The notes under the pieces are model-generated. The model saw only the letters and a program-made list of their open reading frames with translations, had not been told where the DNA came from and searched no databases. Shown here piece by piece: positions 42,004-51,003 of a stretch of DNA of 64,000 nt. The stretch is from DATAEG01 sp963703085 (GTDB lineage: Bacteria > Actinomycetota > Actinomycetes > Mycobacteriales > Jatrophihabitantaceae): positions 2,046,001 to 2,110,000 of the forward strand of contig OY969789.1 of NCBI GenBank assembly GCA_963703085.1, written 5' to 3'. The position numbers were made by a program, and so were the translations under genes. Numbering within the stretch: position 1 is the first letter of the stretch; each line of letters opens with the position of its first letter.

Positions 42004-42017
42004 TTCATGAGACCAAA

Positions 42018-42030
42018 GGTATCTGATACC
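42018..42030. promoter_or_regulatory. GGTATC-T-GATACC palindrome, probable TetR operator
   Basis: A perfect 13-base inverted repeat located 10 bases before the chosen TetR start and just right of the tandem repeat. Its position in the divergent promoter region fits autoregulation by the TetR protein and control of the acyl-CoA oxidase-like gene behind it. Confidence 0.65.
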
Positions 42031-42039
42031 GTCGGTTTC

Positions 42040-42717
42040 GTGAAGGTGTCGAGTCGGGCGTCACGCGACGGGCGTGCTGTTCGGTGGGACGTGCATCGCG
42101 AGTCGCGTCGCGAAGAACTGCTCGACGCGGTGGTCCGAGCGGTCCGCACCCACGGAGCCGCGGTGGGAATGGACCAGATCGCAGAGACCGCGGGCACGTC
42201 GAAGGCGGTGTTCTATCGGTACTTCGCTGACAAGCAGGACCTCTATCAGTCGGTCGGACGCAAGCTGGCCGGCGACCTGGTCGTCGACATCGCCGCGGCG
42301 GTCGGAGCGGAGACCGACGACCGCACCATGCTCGAGGCCGGCATCAACGCCTATCTGGACCTGCTCGAGAGTGAGCCGGAGCTGTACCGGTTCGTGGTGC
42401 ACAACCCGACACCGGGTGTCGTCGGCGCCGACGCCGTTGCCGGCTACACGAGCCTGGTCAGTGACGTCGTCTCCATGCTCTTCCAGAACACGTTGGCCGC
42501 TCGCGGATTCGCGACCGACGGCGCCGCGCCGTGGGGCGTTGCGGTGGTGGGTGGCGTCCGGGCGGCCGGCGACTGGTGGCTGGGGCAGGCGCCGGAGGTC
42601 AGACCCGGCCGGGAACAGCTGGTGAAGTACCTGGTGGCGCTGATGTATCACGGCATGGCCGGCATCACCGCGCGCCGGCCCCTGGACGACGTGCGGCTGC
42701 TCGTCCGACCGACGTGA
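42040..42717 (+). CDS. TetR-family regulator of fatty-acyl genes
   Basis: 225 residues from the GTG at 42040; an ATG at 42007 would place the operator inside the gene. The helix-turn-helix is GMDQIAETAGTSKAVFYRYFADKQDLY (in part: IAETAGTSKAVFYRYF). The C-terminal domain YRFVVHNPTPGVVGADAV and MYHGMAG is seen in regulators near mycobacterial fad genes. It is followed after 17 bases by the acyl-CoA dehydrogenase gene, so the two are co-transcribed. Confidence 0.86.
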   Translation: MKVSSRASRDGRAVRWDVHRESRREELLDAVVRAVRTHGAAVGMDQIAETAGTSKAVFYRYFADKQDLYQSVGRKLAGDLVVDIAAAVGAETDDRTMLEAGINAYLDLLESEPELYRFVVHNPTPGVVGADAVAGYTSLVSDVVSMLFQNTLAARGFATDGAAPWGVAVVGGVRAAGDWWLGQAPEVRPGREQLVKYLVALMYHGMAGITARRPLDDVRLLVRPT

Positions 42718-42734
42718 GGCGAAGGAGAACGCCG

Positions 42735-44699
42735 ATGACCCGACCCGCGCTGGCAGCGCCGACCGATCTGGGCCCGTTACGGGAATTGCTCGACGGCCGA
42801 TGGGTCGACGTCCGCGAGCGTGCTCGCGAGCTCGCGGCGCATGAGCGATTCGCCCCGGTGTACGACATGCCGCGCGACGAATACCGAGACCTCGTGATGG
42901 AGCAGGCGAAGCAGATCGCGGAGCTCGGGTATCCCAAGCTGGGCTTTCCCGAGGAATACGGCGGCAGCAACGACGTGGGCGGCTCGGTGACCGCATTCGA
43001 GATGCTCGCCTACGGCGACCTCTCCTTGCTGGTGAAGGCGGGCGTGCAGTGGGGCCTGTTCGGCGGGGCGGTGCTGCATCTGGGCACCAAGCGTCATCAC
43101 GACGCGTACCTCGAGGACATCATGTCCCTCGCTCTGCCCGGGTGTTTTGCCATGACCGAGACCGGTCACGGCTCGGACGTCGCGGCCATCCGCACCACCG
43201 CGACCTACGACTCGACCACGGAGCAATTCGTCATCGACACGCCGTTCGAGGCCGCCCGCAAGGACTACATCGGCAACGCGGCACGGCACGGACGGATCGC
43301 CGCGGTGTTCGCCCAGCTGATCACCAACGGCGTGAGTGAAGGTGTGCACGCATTCCTGGTGCCGATCAGGGACGCGGACGGCGCGCCCTGCCGAGGTGTC
43401 ACCATCGCCGACTGCGGCGCGAAGGCAGGGCTCGAGGGCGTCGACAACGGGAGGCTGTCCTTCGATCAAGTCCGGGTGCCGCGCGAGGCGTTGCTGAACA
43501 AGTACGGCGACGTTGCGGCGGACGGCACCTACACGACGAGCATCGCCAAGCCCGGCGCCCGGTTCTTCACGATGCTCGGCACCCTCATCCAGGGCCGGAT
43601 CAGTGTGGCCGGCGGTGCCGGCAGCGCGGCGCGGCTGGCGTTGGCGATCGCAATCAAGTACGGCGAGTCGCGCCGTCAATTCTCCGCGCCGGGCAGCCCG
43701 ACGGAGGTCGTGGTGATGGACTATCTGGCCCACCAGCGCAAGCTGTTGCCACTTCTGGCGAACTCGTATGCGATGCATTTCGCCCAGCTCGAACTCGTCG
43801 GCACCCTGCACGACGTGTTCACCGGCGCGAGCACCGACGAGCACGCCAAGCGTGAGCTCGAGTCGCGGGCGGCGGGCATCAAAGCGATCGGGACCTGGCA
43901 CGCGACCAGAACGATCCAAACCGCTCGCGAGGCCTGCGGAGGTGCCGGTTACCTCGCCGAGAACCGGCTGCCCTCACTCAAGGCCGACACCGATGTCTTC
44001 ACCACCTTCGAAGGCGACAACACCGTGTTGCTGCAACTCGTCGCCAAGGAGCTGCTCACCAGTTACCGCACGGAGTTCGGCAGCTTGGACACAGTGGGCA
44101 TGGTGCGGTTCGTCGCCGAGCAGTTCGGCAGCGCTGTCATCGAGCGCACCGCCGCGCGCGGGCTGATCCAGCGACTGATCAGCGCAGCACCGGGTCGCGA
44201 CGATGACGCCGATCTGTTCGACCGTGGCCGTCAGTTGGAGCTGTTCGAATGGCGCGAGAAGCACGTCGTGGACACGCTGGCTCGCCGGCTGCGCCGGATC
44301 AAGCCGGACAGCGCAGCCGCGTTCGAGCAGTTCAACGCGACTCAGGACCACCTGCTCTGTGCAGCCCGGGCGCACGTCGACCGCGTCGTGCTGGAAGCGT
44401 TCGTGGCAGCGATCGACCGCTGCGCCGACGCGACCACCGCGACCCTTCTCGCCCGGGTGTGCGATCTGCATGTGCTGTCAATCCTCGAGGCCGATCGAGC
44501 CTGGTTCATCGAACACGGCAGGTTGACCCCGCGCCGCGCCAAGGCGATCACGCCGTCCGTCAACGCGTTGTGTGCCGAGCTGCGCCCGCACGCCGGCCTG
44601 CTGGTGGACGCCTTCGGGATCCCGCCGGCGGCCATCTCCGCGCCGATCGCTCAAGGCGCCGAGGCAGACCGCCAGGCTGAGTCGATGGCCGTTCGCTGA
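42735..44699 (+). CDS. Acyl-CoA dehydrogenase/oxidase-like flavoenzyme (ACOX-type)
   Basis: 654 residues, the size of acyl-CoA oxidases rather than normal ~380-residue dehydrogenases. The ribosome site is GAAGGAG. MTETGHGSDVAAIRTTATYD, IQGRISVAGGAGSAARLAL, EACGGAGYLAENRL and FTTFEGDNTVLLQLVAKELL (catalytic Glu in FEGDNT) fit the ACOX family, and a ~200-residue C-terminal ACOX domain follows. It would make the first double bond of acyl-CoA beta-oxidation. Whether electrons go to oxygen or ETF is not visible; a nearby EtfD-like gene favours ETF. Confidence 0.88.
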   Translation: MTRPALAAPTDLGPLRELLDGRWVDVRERARELAAHERFAPVYDMPRDEYRDLVMEQAKQIAELGYPKLGFPEEYGGSNDVGGSVTAFEMLAYGDLSLLVKAGVQWGLFGGAVLHLGTKRHHDAYLEDIMSLALPGCFAMTETGHGSDVAAIRTTATYDSTTEQFVIDTPFEAARKDYIGNAARHGRIAAVFAQLITNGVSEGVHAFLVPIRDADGAPCRGVTIADCGAKAGLEGVDNGRLSFDQVRVPREALLNKYGDVAADGTYTTSIAKPGARFFTMLGTLIQGRISVAGGAGSAARLALAIAIKYGESRRQFSAPGSPTEVVVMDYLAHQRKLLPLLANSYAMHFAQLELVGTLHDVFTGASTDEHAKRELESRAAGIKAIGTWHATRTIQTAREACGGAGYLAENRLPSLKADTDVFTTFEGDNTVLLQLVAKELLTSYRTEFGSLDTVGMVRFVAEQFGSAVIERTAARGLIQRLISAAPGRDDDADLFDRGRQLELFEWREKHVVDTLARRLRRIKPDSAAAFEQFNATQDHLLCAARAHVDRVVLEAFVAAIDRCADATTATLLARVCDLHVLSILEADRAWFIEHGRLTPRRAKAITPSVNALCAELRPHAGLLVDAFGIPPAAISAPIAQGAEADRQAESMAVR

Positions 44700-44733
44700 G
44701 CCGAGCCCACAGCACCGAGCCCGAGTCCACAGC

Positions 44734-44766
44734 ACTGAGCCCGGCGTGCGGAACGCCGGGCTCAGT
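44734..44766. terminator. 14-bp perfect stem terminator
   Basis: ACTGAGCCCGGCGT pairs with ACGCCGGGCTCAGT across GCGGA, followed by GTTCTATG. It is 35 bases after the acyl-CoA enzyme stop. Confidence 0.75.
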
Positions 44767-44783
44767 GTTCTATGGGTATGGCC

Positions 44784-44831
44784 GAACGGGAGCGGGTGCC
44801 TCCCCCCAGATTCACCCGCTCCCGCTCGTTC
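44784..44831. terminator. Second GC-rich hairpin
   Basis: GAACGGGAGCGGGTG pairs with CACCCGCTCCCGCTCGTTC (small internal bulge) across a 14-base loop. It could end transcription from the aldolase side. Confidence 0.6.
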
Positions 44832-45117
44832 TAGGTGCTGGTCGGAGCCGATCGGGTGGCAACCATGCCAGCCCCTTCGTCCCACAACGCACCGGTCTCC
44901 AAGACCTCGAACTCCTCATCGTTGACGGTGCTTTCGGGAAAACCGTCCGACCCGGGGGTTGGACGGTTTACGCGGTGCGGCAGCGACAACAACCGTGCGA
45001 TGGTCTTCACGATGATGATGACGCTTCGCAGGCGTATTTGGTTGCCACGACTAGCAGTTACTCAGCGATGGCTCAGTCCGGTGCGACGCAGTCGGGCCGC
45101 GGGCCGGACAGCGTGCG

Positions 45118-46035
45118 CTAGTGGGCCGGCTGCAGCAACCCGAGGCTGCGTAGGTCGTCGGCGAGTTCTGCGCGGATCGCATCGGGCAACGGACGCGCCG
45201 GCGGCGCGAGCAGCGGCTGGCAGACGTCGAGACCAGCCAATGCCGCCTTCCAGCCGCTGGGCGACGGCCCGCGGCGGCACGCCAGTACCAGCCGGGTCAG
45301 CCGGCGCTGCAACTCACGGGCGCGGGACAGGTCACCCTCGTCGACCGCCTGACAGATCCCGACGGCGAGTTCGGGGGCGACGTTGACGCTCGCGCCGATG
45401 GCACCGTCGGCGCCCATCACCAGGCTGGGCAACAGCAACGAGTCGGTGCCGGTGTAGACGCGGAAGTCGGCAGCATCGTCGAGGGCCATCAGCACCTGAC
45501 CCAGGTACTCCATGTCCCGGCTGCTGTCCTTGATGCCGACGACCCGCTCGTGACGTGCCAGCCGGCCCACCGTCTCGGCAGCAATGCTCGCCTTGGTGTA
45601 CGAGGGGATGTTGTAGATCACCAGTGGCACCGGAGAGCTCTCGGCCAGGTCGGTGTAGAAGTCCAGCGCTTCGCCGGGGGCGAGCGGATAGTACGACGGA
45701 GCCGGCACCAGAACCGCACTGACGCTGATGTCGGCGAGCAGCTGCAACTCGTGATGCGCCGCGGCGACGGTGGTCATGCCCAGCGCCGGCACCAGATACC
45801 GATCAGGCGGCACCAGCGCCCGGACTGCGGCCACGATCCGTACCCGTTGCTCGATGGTGAACCGGGGTCCTTCTCCGGTTGAACCCACTGGACAAACGCC
45901 GCGCGCACCGCCGTCCAGGATGCGCTGCACCAGCCGCTGCAACCCATCCTCGTCGAGGTCACCACCGGCCAGCAGGGGGGTGGCCAGCGCGGCCATGGCG
46001 CCTTGCGGCAGGGAATGCGTCTGCGGATCGCTCAC
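45118..46035 (-). CDS. Dihydrodipicolinate synthase-family aldolase
   Basis: A 305-residue class I aldolase. GSTGE is at 51-55, the tyrosine of VIYNIPSY is at 141, the Schiff-base lysine is K169 in VVGIKDSS, and GADGAIGASVNVAPE is the conserved late loop. Members make lysine precursor or cleave/condense pyruvate with other aldehydes (N-acetylneuraminate lyase, KDG aldolase). Actinobacteria usually keep true dapA with dapB, which is not nearby, so this may be a paralogue. The start is GTG at 46035. Confidence 0.82.
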   Translation of the reverse strand: MSDPQTHSLPQGAMAALATPLLAGGDLDEDGLQRLVQRILDGGARGVCPVGSTGEGPRFTIEQRVRIVAAVRALVPPDRYLVPALGMTTVAAAHHELQLLADISVSAVLVPAPSYYPLAPGEALDFYTDLAESSPVPLVIYNIPSYTKASIAAETVGRLARHERVVGIKDSSRDMEYLGQVLMALDDAADFRVYTGTDSLLLPSLVMGADGAIGASVNVAPELAVGICQAVDEGDLSRARELQRRLTRLVLACRRGPSPSGWKAALAGLDVCQPLLAPPARPLPDAIRAELADDLRSLGLLQPAH

Positions 46036-46094
46036 CCGCTCAGCCTAGGGCAGCGCGCGGCTGCGCCACGGGCCGGCCGATCGGCCGACGACGG

Positions 46095-48338
46095 CTAGTT
46101 CGTCGACGCCGGCTCCGGTTGCGGCTCGGGCTCGGCTGCCTTCGCCGGGCGGCCGCCGAGCGACTGCGCCAGGATCTGCGCCACGTCGAGCACCTGCACG
46201 TCCGCGCGGGCTGTTCCGTCGGCCTGTTTCGCGGTGACCGCGTCGGAGAGCATCACCATGCAGAACGGGCAGGCAGTGGAAATCAGGTCCGGGTCGAGGC
46301 CGAGGGCTTCCTCGGTGCGCTCGACGTTGACCCGCTTGCCGAGCTTCTCCTCCATCCAGAACCGAGCGCCGCCGGCTCCGCAGCAGAACCCGCGGTCCTT
46401 GCACCGGTGCATCTCCTGCGAGTTCAGCGCCGGGATCGCGCCGAGCACCTCCCGCGGCGGCGTGTACACCTTGTTGTGCCGGCCGAGGTAGCACGGATCG
46501 TGGTAGGTCACCTTCTTGTCGACCGGCTCGACCGGGGTCAGCCGGCCCTCCTCGACCAGCTTCGCCAGCAGCTGGGTGTGATGGACGACCTCGTAGTTCC
46601 CGCCGATCTGGGGGTACTCGTTAGCCAGGCTGTTGAAGCAGTGCGGACAGGTTGCCACGATCTTCCTGGCGCCGATCGAGTTCAGCGTCTCCACGTTTTG
46701 CTGCGCCATCATCTGAAACAGGAACTCGTTGCCGAGCCGGCGGGCCGGGTCACCGGAGCATGCTTCGTTGGCACCCAGGATCGCGAACTCGACACCTGCG
46801 GTGTCCAGCAGTTCGGCGAACGCCCGGGTCACTTTCTTCGACCGGTCCTCCAGAGCACCGGCGCAACCCACCCAGAACAAGTACTCGACCTCATCGGGCA
46901 GGGTCTCACCCGGAGCGACGGTGCGGACGTCGAAGTCGACGTCGGCGGTCCAGTCTTCGCGCTGCTTCTCCGGCAGCCCCCACGGATTGCCGCGGTTCTC
47001 GAGGTTGCGCAGCATCACCCCAGCTTCGGACGGGAACGACGACTCGATCAACACTTGGAACCGGCGCATGTCAACGATGTGGTCCACGTGCTCGATGTCG
47101 ACCGGGCACTGTTCGACGCACGCCCCGCACGTGGTGCAGGACCACAGCACGTCCGGGTCGATGACCCCGCCCGCAGCAAGGTCGCCCACCAGCGGCCGCT
47201 GGTTCTGCGCCGCGCCTGGCTTCGGGATGCGGCCGAATCCCGACTCCGGGACACCGTGGTGCGTCGCGCCCGGCTCGGCCGATTCCGGGCCGCCCTCGTC
47301 CACCCCGGTCGCGGCCGTGCCGCCACCGTCGAGGAGATACGGCGCCTTCGCGAACAGATGGTCGCGCAGGTCCATGATCAGCAGTTTGGGGGAGAGCGGC
47401 TTGCCGGTGTTCCAGGCAGGGCATTGGCTCTGGCAGCGGCCGCACTCGGTGCAGGTGGCCAGGTCCAGGTAGCCCTTCCAGCTGAAGTCCTCGATCTTTC
47501 CCTTCCCGAAGACGGTGTCCTCGGAGAGGTTCTCCGCGTCCGCGAAATCAACCGGCTTGCCGTCCGGATCGGTGACCGGAAGCAGCGGGCCGAGCGCGTC
47601 GGGTAGCCGCTTGGTGGCGACGTTGAGCGGGGCCAGCGCGATGTGCAGGTGCTTGGAGTACACGACCACGACCGTGAAGGCGAAGATGACCGCCATCTGG
47701 GCAAGCAGGAACGTGGTCTCGATCCAGTAGTTGTGCGCGCCGCTGCCCAACGCCTTGGCGACCAGCCAGGAGGCGAACGGCGCCTTGGACTTCCCCCACG
47801 GGAAGTGCCCGGTGTTGTACTGCGCGCCGCGGTAGACCAACAGCGTCAGCACGACCAGCGTGATCATGCCGAGGATGACCCAGGCCGCTCGGGTGTGCGA
47901 GCCGTAGAAGCGGCTGGAGCGTTGCTCCCGATCCGGAGCATGCCGCAGCCGGAGCGCTGCGAAAGTGAGCAGGCCGATCAGCACGGCCACCGCGAAGAAA
48001 TCCTCGAGGAAGCCGAGCCAGCGCGCATGGCCGAAGAAGGGAAAGGCGAAGTCCTTGCTGATCACCAGTGCGCCGTAGCACTCGATGATCGTGATGCCCA
48101 GCACGATGAAGCCCCAGAACGTCAGAAAGTGCGCGACGCCCGGGACGCTCCACTTCAGCAACCGGCGTTGCCCGAACACCTCGACGGCCTGCGCGCGCAG
48201 CCGCTGGCCCATCCCATCGGTCCGACCGGGTGCCGGCCGCCCGGACCGGATGAGCTTGGTCAACCAGAAGATGCGGCGCCCGGCGACCACTGCGGTCACC
48301 ACCAACATCAGCAGCGCGAGCGTGACGCGCACAGCCAC
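46095..48338 (-). CDS. etfD: Membrane iron-sulfur oxidoreductase, EtfD-like (Rv0338c-type)
   Basis: 747 residues from a GTG with GAGGAG upstream. Residues 1-260 hold about six membrane helices of the NarI/heme b type. Then come two 4Fe-4S motifs, CTECGRCQSQCPAWNTGKP and CTTCGACVEQCPVDIEHVD, and two CCG (HdrB/GlpC) domains: FWVGCAGALEDRSKK...NEACSGDPARR, and HDPCYLGRHN...DRGFCCGAGG with a TACPFC end. Rv0338c (EtfD) passes electrons from electron-transfer flavoprotein to menaquinone in fatty-acid oxidation. The last ~15 residues (EPEPQPEPAS) are a Pro/Glu tail. Confidence 0.88.
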   Translation of the reverse strand: MAVRVTLALLMLVVTAVVAGRRIFWLTKLIRSGRPAPGRTDGMGQRLRAQAVEVFGQRRLLKWSVPGVAHFLTFWGFIVLGITIIECYGALVISKDFAFPFFGHARWLGFLEDFFAVAVLIGLLTFAALRLRHAPDREQRSSRFYGSHTRAAWVILGMITLVVLTLLVYRGAQYNTGHFPWGKSKAPFASWLVAKALGSGAHNYWIETTFLLAQMAVIFAFTVVVVYSKHLHIALAPLNVATKRLPDALGPLLPVTDPDGKPVDFADAENLSEDTVFGKGKIEDFSWKGYLDLATCTECGRCQSQCPAWNTGKPLSPKLLIMDLRDHLFAKAPYLLDGGGTAATGVDEGGPESAEPGATHHGVPESGFGRIPKPGAAQNQRPLVGDLAAGGVIDPDVLWSCTTCGACVEQCPVDIEHVDHIVDMRRFQVLIESSFPSEAGVMLRNLENRGNPWGLPEKQREDWTADVDFDVRTVAPGETLPDEVEYLFWVGCAGALEDRSKKVTRAFAELLDTAGVEFAILGANEACSGDPARRLGNEFLFQMMAQQNVETLNSIGARKIVATCPHCFNSLANEYPQIGGNYEVVHHTQLLAKLVEEGRLTPVEPVDKKVTYHDPCYLGRHNKVYTPPREVLGAIPALNSQEMHRCKDRGFCCGAGGARFWMEEKLGKRVNVERTEEALGLDPDLISTACPFCMVMLSDAVTAKQADGTARADVQVLDVAQILAQSLGGRPAKAAEPEPQPEPASTN

Positions 48339-48520
48339 GTGGCTCTCCTCTTCAAGGGGATTCTGCGGCTCAGGCTAGTACATGGTTACCGACGAGTAGC
48401 CCCGGCGCGATCCGCGGCATCGCGGTGCGTGGCGGGCTGTCGTCGTCTCCACCCGATCTCCACCCCGCCTCCACTTGTGGGCCGAGGACTTCGGCGACGA
48501 GCCGGGCGATCGTTGTCGCC

Positions 48521-49051
48521 ATGACAAGCACCGACTGGATCCTCGACATCGCCCTACTGCTCGTCGTCTTCCGGCAGATTCGCGAAAGCCGGGTCGACCG
48601 GCGCTTCGTGATCGTGCCGCTGGCGATCGTCGCCGTGGTGGCGCATTCCTACTTGCACGACATCCCCACCGCGGGCAACGACATCGCGTTGGTGAGCGTC
48701 GCCGTCGCCGTCGGCGCGGCGCTCGGCATCGCCGGAGGGCTGGCCACCCGGGTACGCAGCGACGGCGGCCGGTACGCCCTGGCCAAGGCGGGCTGGATCG
48801 CCTCCGCGCTGTGGGTGATCGGGATGGGTGCCCGGATGGGCTTCTACCTCTGGAGTCAGCACGGCGGCGCGCCGGCCATCGCGCAGTTCAGCGTCGCTCA
48901 CCACATCACCACCGCCGACGCCTGGGTCGCCGCGTTCGTCCTGATGGCGATGACCGAGGTCGCCACCCGCCTCGGCACCATCGTGCTGCGCGCCCAGCTG
49001 GCCCAGCGTGCCGCCGCTACCCCGGCCGGTCGCAGTCCGGCCCTGGTGTGA
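48521..49051 (+). CDS. Membrane protein, first gene of two-component operon
   Basis: A 176-residue protein with about five hydrophobic segments from the ATG at 48521. TDWILDIALLLVVFRQIRESRVDRRF at the start, an HSYLHDIP loop, and SVAHHITTADAW late resemble the DUF1453-like/cytochrome-like membrane proteins of actinobacteria. Several His residues could bind heme or metal (inference). Its stop overlaps the histidine kinase start (GTGA), so it may be a sensing partner of that kinase. Confidence 0.65.
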   Translation: MTSTDWILDIALLLVVFRQIRESRVDRRFVIVPLAIVAVVAHSYLHDIPTAGNDIALVSVAVAVGAALGIAGGLATRVRSDGGRYALAKAGWIASALWVIGMGARMGFYLWSQHGGAPAIAQFSVAHHITTADAWVAAFVLMAMTEVATRLGTIVLRAQLAQRAAATPAGRSPALV

Positions 49052-50316
49052 CCGTCGCGACCGAGCCCGCGCCGCCCGACCCGGTTCGTCCCGGCGGGCG
49101 GCGCGACGCCGTGCCGGGCAGGCGGCCCGTCGCTCGGATATCGTCCGCGGACATGGCCGTCGCACCCGCACCGACCGGTCTGCGCAAGTACTTCCGGCCC
49201 GAGGCAGAGGCGTCGCTGCTTCAAGTGGCGACGTCATTCGTGCTGATCGTCGCCAGTGCATTCTCGGTTCGGCCGATCGGTGCCAGCGGGACGTCGCTGG
49301 CCGTACTGGTCCTGCTCATCGTGAACTGCGCGCTGCTGGCCAGCCGGCACACCCCGGAGCGGTACGTGCCGGAAAGGATGCGCATCGGGCTGCTTTACTC
49401 CGGCGCCCTGGCGGCGGCCGGGCTGATCGCGCTGGGCCGGGGCGGCACCTGCGCGATCTTCGGGTTCTTCGTCGCCGGACACGCCGGGTTCCGGCTGACC
49501 CAGCAGAAGGCGAGTTGGGTCGCGCTGACCTGCTCGGTGCTGTGCGGCGGCGTGCTCGCACTCGGCTGGGGCGGCGGGCACTGGACGACGCCGTGGTACG
49601 TCGGCGCCGCGACCGGCTTCTCGGTCCTGCTCGGCATGGTCAGCCGCAGCCGACGGGAGGCCTACCTCGCGCTGCTGCAGGCCGCGGACTTCGCGGAGCG
49701 GGCCACCCAGTCCGAGGCGCGCGAGTTCGTGCTGGCCGAGCGCGGCCGGATCGCCCGTGACGTGCACGACGTCCTGGCCCACTCGCTGGCCGGCATCAGC
49801 ATGCAGCTCAACCTGGCCAATGCGCTGCTGGACCGCGGCGACATCGGCCGGGCGCGCGAGGTGACCGGCTCCGCGCAGGATCTCGTGCGGGACAGTCTGA
49901 TGGAAGCGCAGCGCACCGTGCGCGCGTTGCGCGACGAAAATCTGCCGCTGGTCGAGACGCTCCGGGCGATGGCACAGTCCGGTGCGCAGGCGGTGGACGT
50001 CGAGGTGGAGGGAACGGTGCGTGAGCTGGCAACGAACGTCTCCCAGGCGCTGATCCGGGTGGCCCAGGAGTCCCTCACCAACGCCTACAAGCACGCATCC
50101 GGCGCCGAGATCCGGCTGCGACTGGCCTACCAGGCAGATGCGGTGGCGCTTGACGTGCTCAACGGGCCGGCCGACACGACCCGGCCGTTGGCTGTGGCGG
50201 GCAGTGGTCTGGGCCTCGTCGGGATGCGCGAACGCGTCGCCCTGGTCGGCGGGGCACTGACTGCCGGCCCGGAGCGCGGCGGCGGATGGCGCGTCCACGT
50301 GACGGTCGCGGCGTGA
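49048..50316 (+). CDS. NarL-type sensor histidine kinase
   Basis: 422 residues. After a Pro/Arg-rich cytoplasmic start come about five to six membrane helices (residues ~55-200), then the HisKA_3 dimerization domain with H240 in RIARDVHDVLAHSLAGI. A HATPase_c domain follows with ESLTNAYKHA (N box), LDVLNGP and GSGLGLVGMRERV (G boxes). No extracellular sensor domain of note is present, so it probably senses through its membrane part or the protein encoded before it. GTGA overlaps link it to both neighbours. Confidence 0.92.
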   Translation: MTVATEPAPPDPVRPGGRRDAVPGRRPVARISSADMAVAPAPTGLRKYFRPEAEASLLQVATSFVLIVASAFSVRPIGASGTSLAVLVLLIVNCALLASRHTPERYVPERMRIGLLYSGALAAAGLIALGRGGTCAIFGFFVAGHAGFRLTQQKASWVALTCSVLCGGVLALGWGGGHWTTPWYVGAATGFSVLLGMVSRSRREAYLALLQAADFAERATQSEAREFVLAERGRIARDVHDVLAHSLAGISMQLNLANALLDRGDIGRAREVTGSAQDLVRDSLMEAQRTVRALRDENLPLVETLRAMAQSGAQAVDVEVEGTVRELATNVSQALIRVAQESLTNAYKHASGAEIRLRLAYQADAVALDVLNGPADTTRPLAVAGSGLGLVGMRERVALVGGALTAGPERGGGWRVHVTVAA

Positions 50317-50963
50317 CCGACGCGATAGTCCGGGTCGTTGTGGCCGACGACCAGGCGACCGTGCGCGAAGCACTCGCCGGGCTGCTGGATCTGCTCGACG
50401 ACATCGACGTCGTCGGCACCGCGAATGACGGCGCCGAAGCCGTAGCGGTCGCACAGCGGGAGCGGCCCGACGTGGTATTGATGGATTTGCAGATGCCCGG
50501 CACGGATGGCATCGAGGCCACCCGGCTGCTCACCGGGACCCAGCCCGACGTCGCCGTCGTGGTGCTGACGACCTTCGCCGACGAGGAGTCGATCCTGGCT
50601 GCACTCGGTGCCGGTGCGCGCGGCTACCTCACCAAGGACTCCGGTCGCGACGACATCGCGCGGGCGGTCCGCGCCGCCGCAGCGGGTCAGGCCGTCCTGG
50701 ACCGCGCCGTCCAGGACCGGCTGCTCGCCGCGGTTGTTGCGCAGCCCGTCTCCCCGCCGAGTGACCTGCCCGCAGACCTGACACCGCGGGAGCGGGAGGT
50801 GCTCACGCTGATCGGCGAGGGCCTGTCCAACCGGGCCATCGCGCAGCGCCTGTTCGTCAGCGAGGCGACGGTGAAGACGCACATCAACAACTTGTTCGCC
50901 AAGGCCGAGCTACGCGATCGGGCCGAGGCGGTCCGGCTCGCCTTCACCCACGGCCTGGTCTGA
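50313..50963 (+). CDS. NarL/LuxR-type response regulator
   Basis: A 216-residue protein from a GTG overlapping the kinase stop. The receiver domain has VVADDQ and the phosphoacceptor D58 in VVLMDLQMPG; TTF and K (YLTKDS) complete the site. The C-terminal LuxR helix-turn-helix is LTPREREVLTLIGEGLSNRAIAQRLF (in part: LTPREREVLTLIGEG), VSEATVKTHINNLF. It is the cognate partner of the kinase at 49048-50316. Confidence 0.95.
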   Translation: MTDAIVRVVVADDQATVREALAGLLDLLDDIDVVGTANDGAEAVAVAQRERPDVVLMDLQMPGTDGIEATRLLTGTQPDVAVVVLTTFADEESILAALGAGARGYLTKDSGRDDIARAVRAAAAGQAVLDRAVQDRLLAAVVAQPVSPPSDLPADLTPREREVLTLIGEGLSNRAIAQRLFVSEATVKTHINNLFAKAELRDRAEAVRLAFTHGLV

Positions 50964-51003
50964 CCGCCGCATCATCGAGTTCGCCCAAGCGACGAGTCGA
51001 CGC

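Larger units (their letters stand above)
44700..45117. other. Intergenic stretch with three hairpins
   Basis: Between the convergent acyl-CoA enzyme and aldolase genes. It holds three inverted repeats (listed separately for the first two). The third pairs AAACCGTCC at 44940-44948 with GGACGGTTT at 44961-44969. The rest shows no supportable gene. Confidence 0.5.

Noticed and set aside
39721..42039. Very long plus-strand open frame leading into the TetR gene
   Set aside because: It is antisense to fadA2 and the diiron oxygenase, which have clear catalytic motifs. Only the last 225 codons form a protein family.
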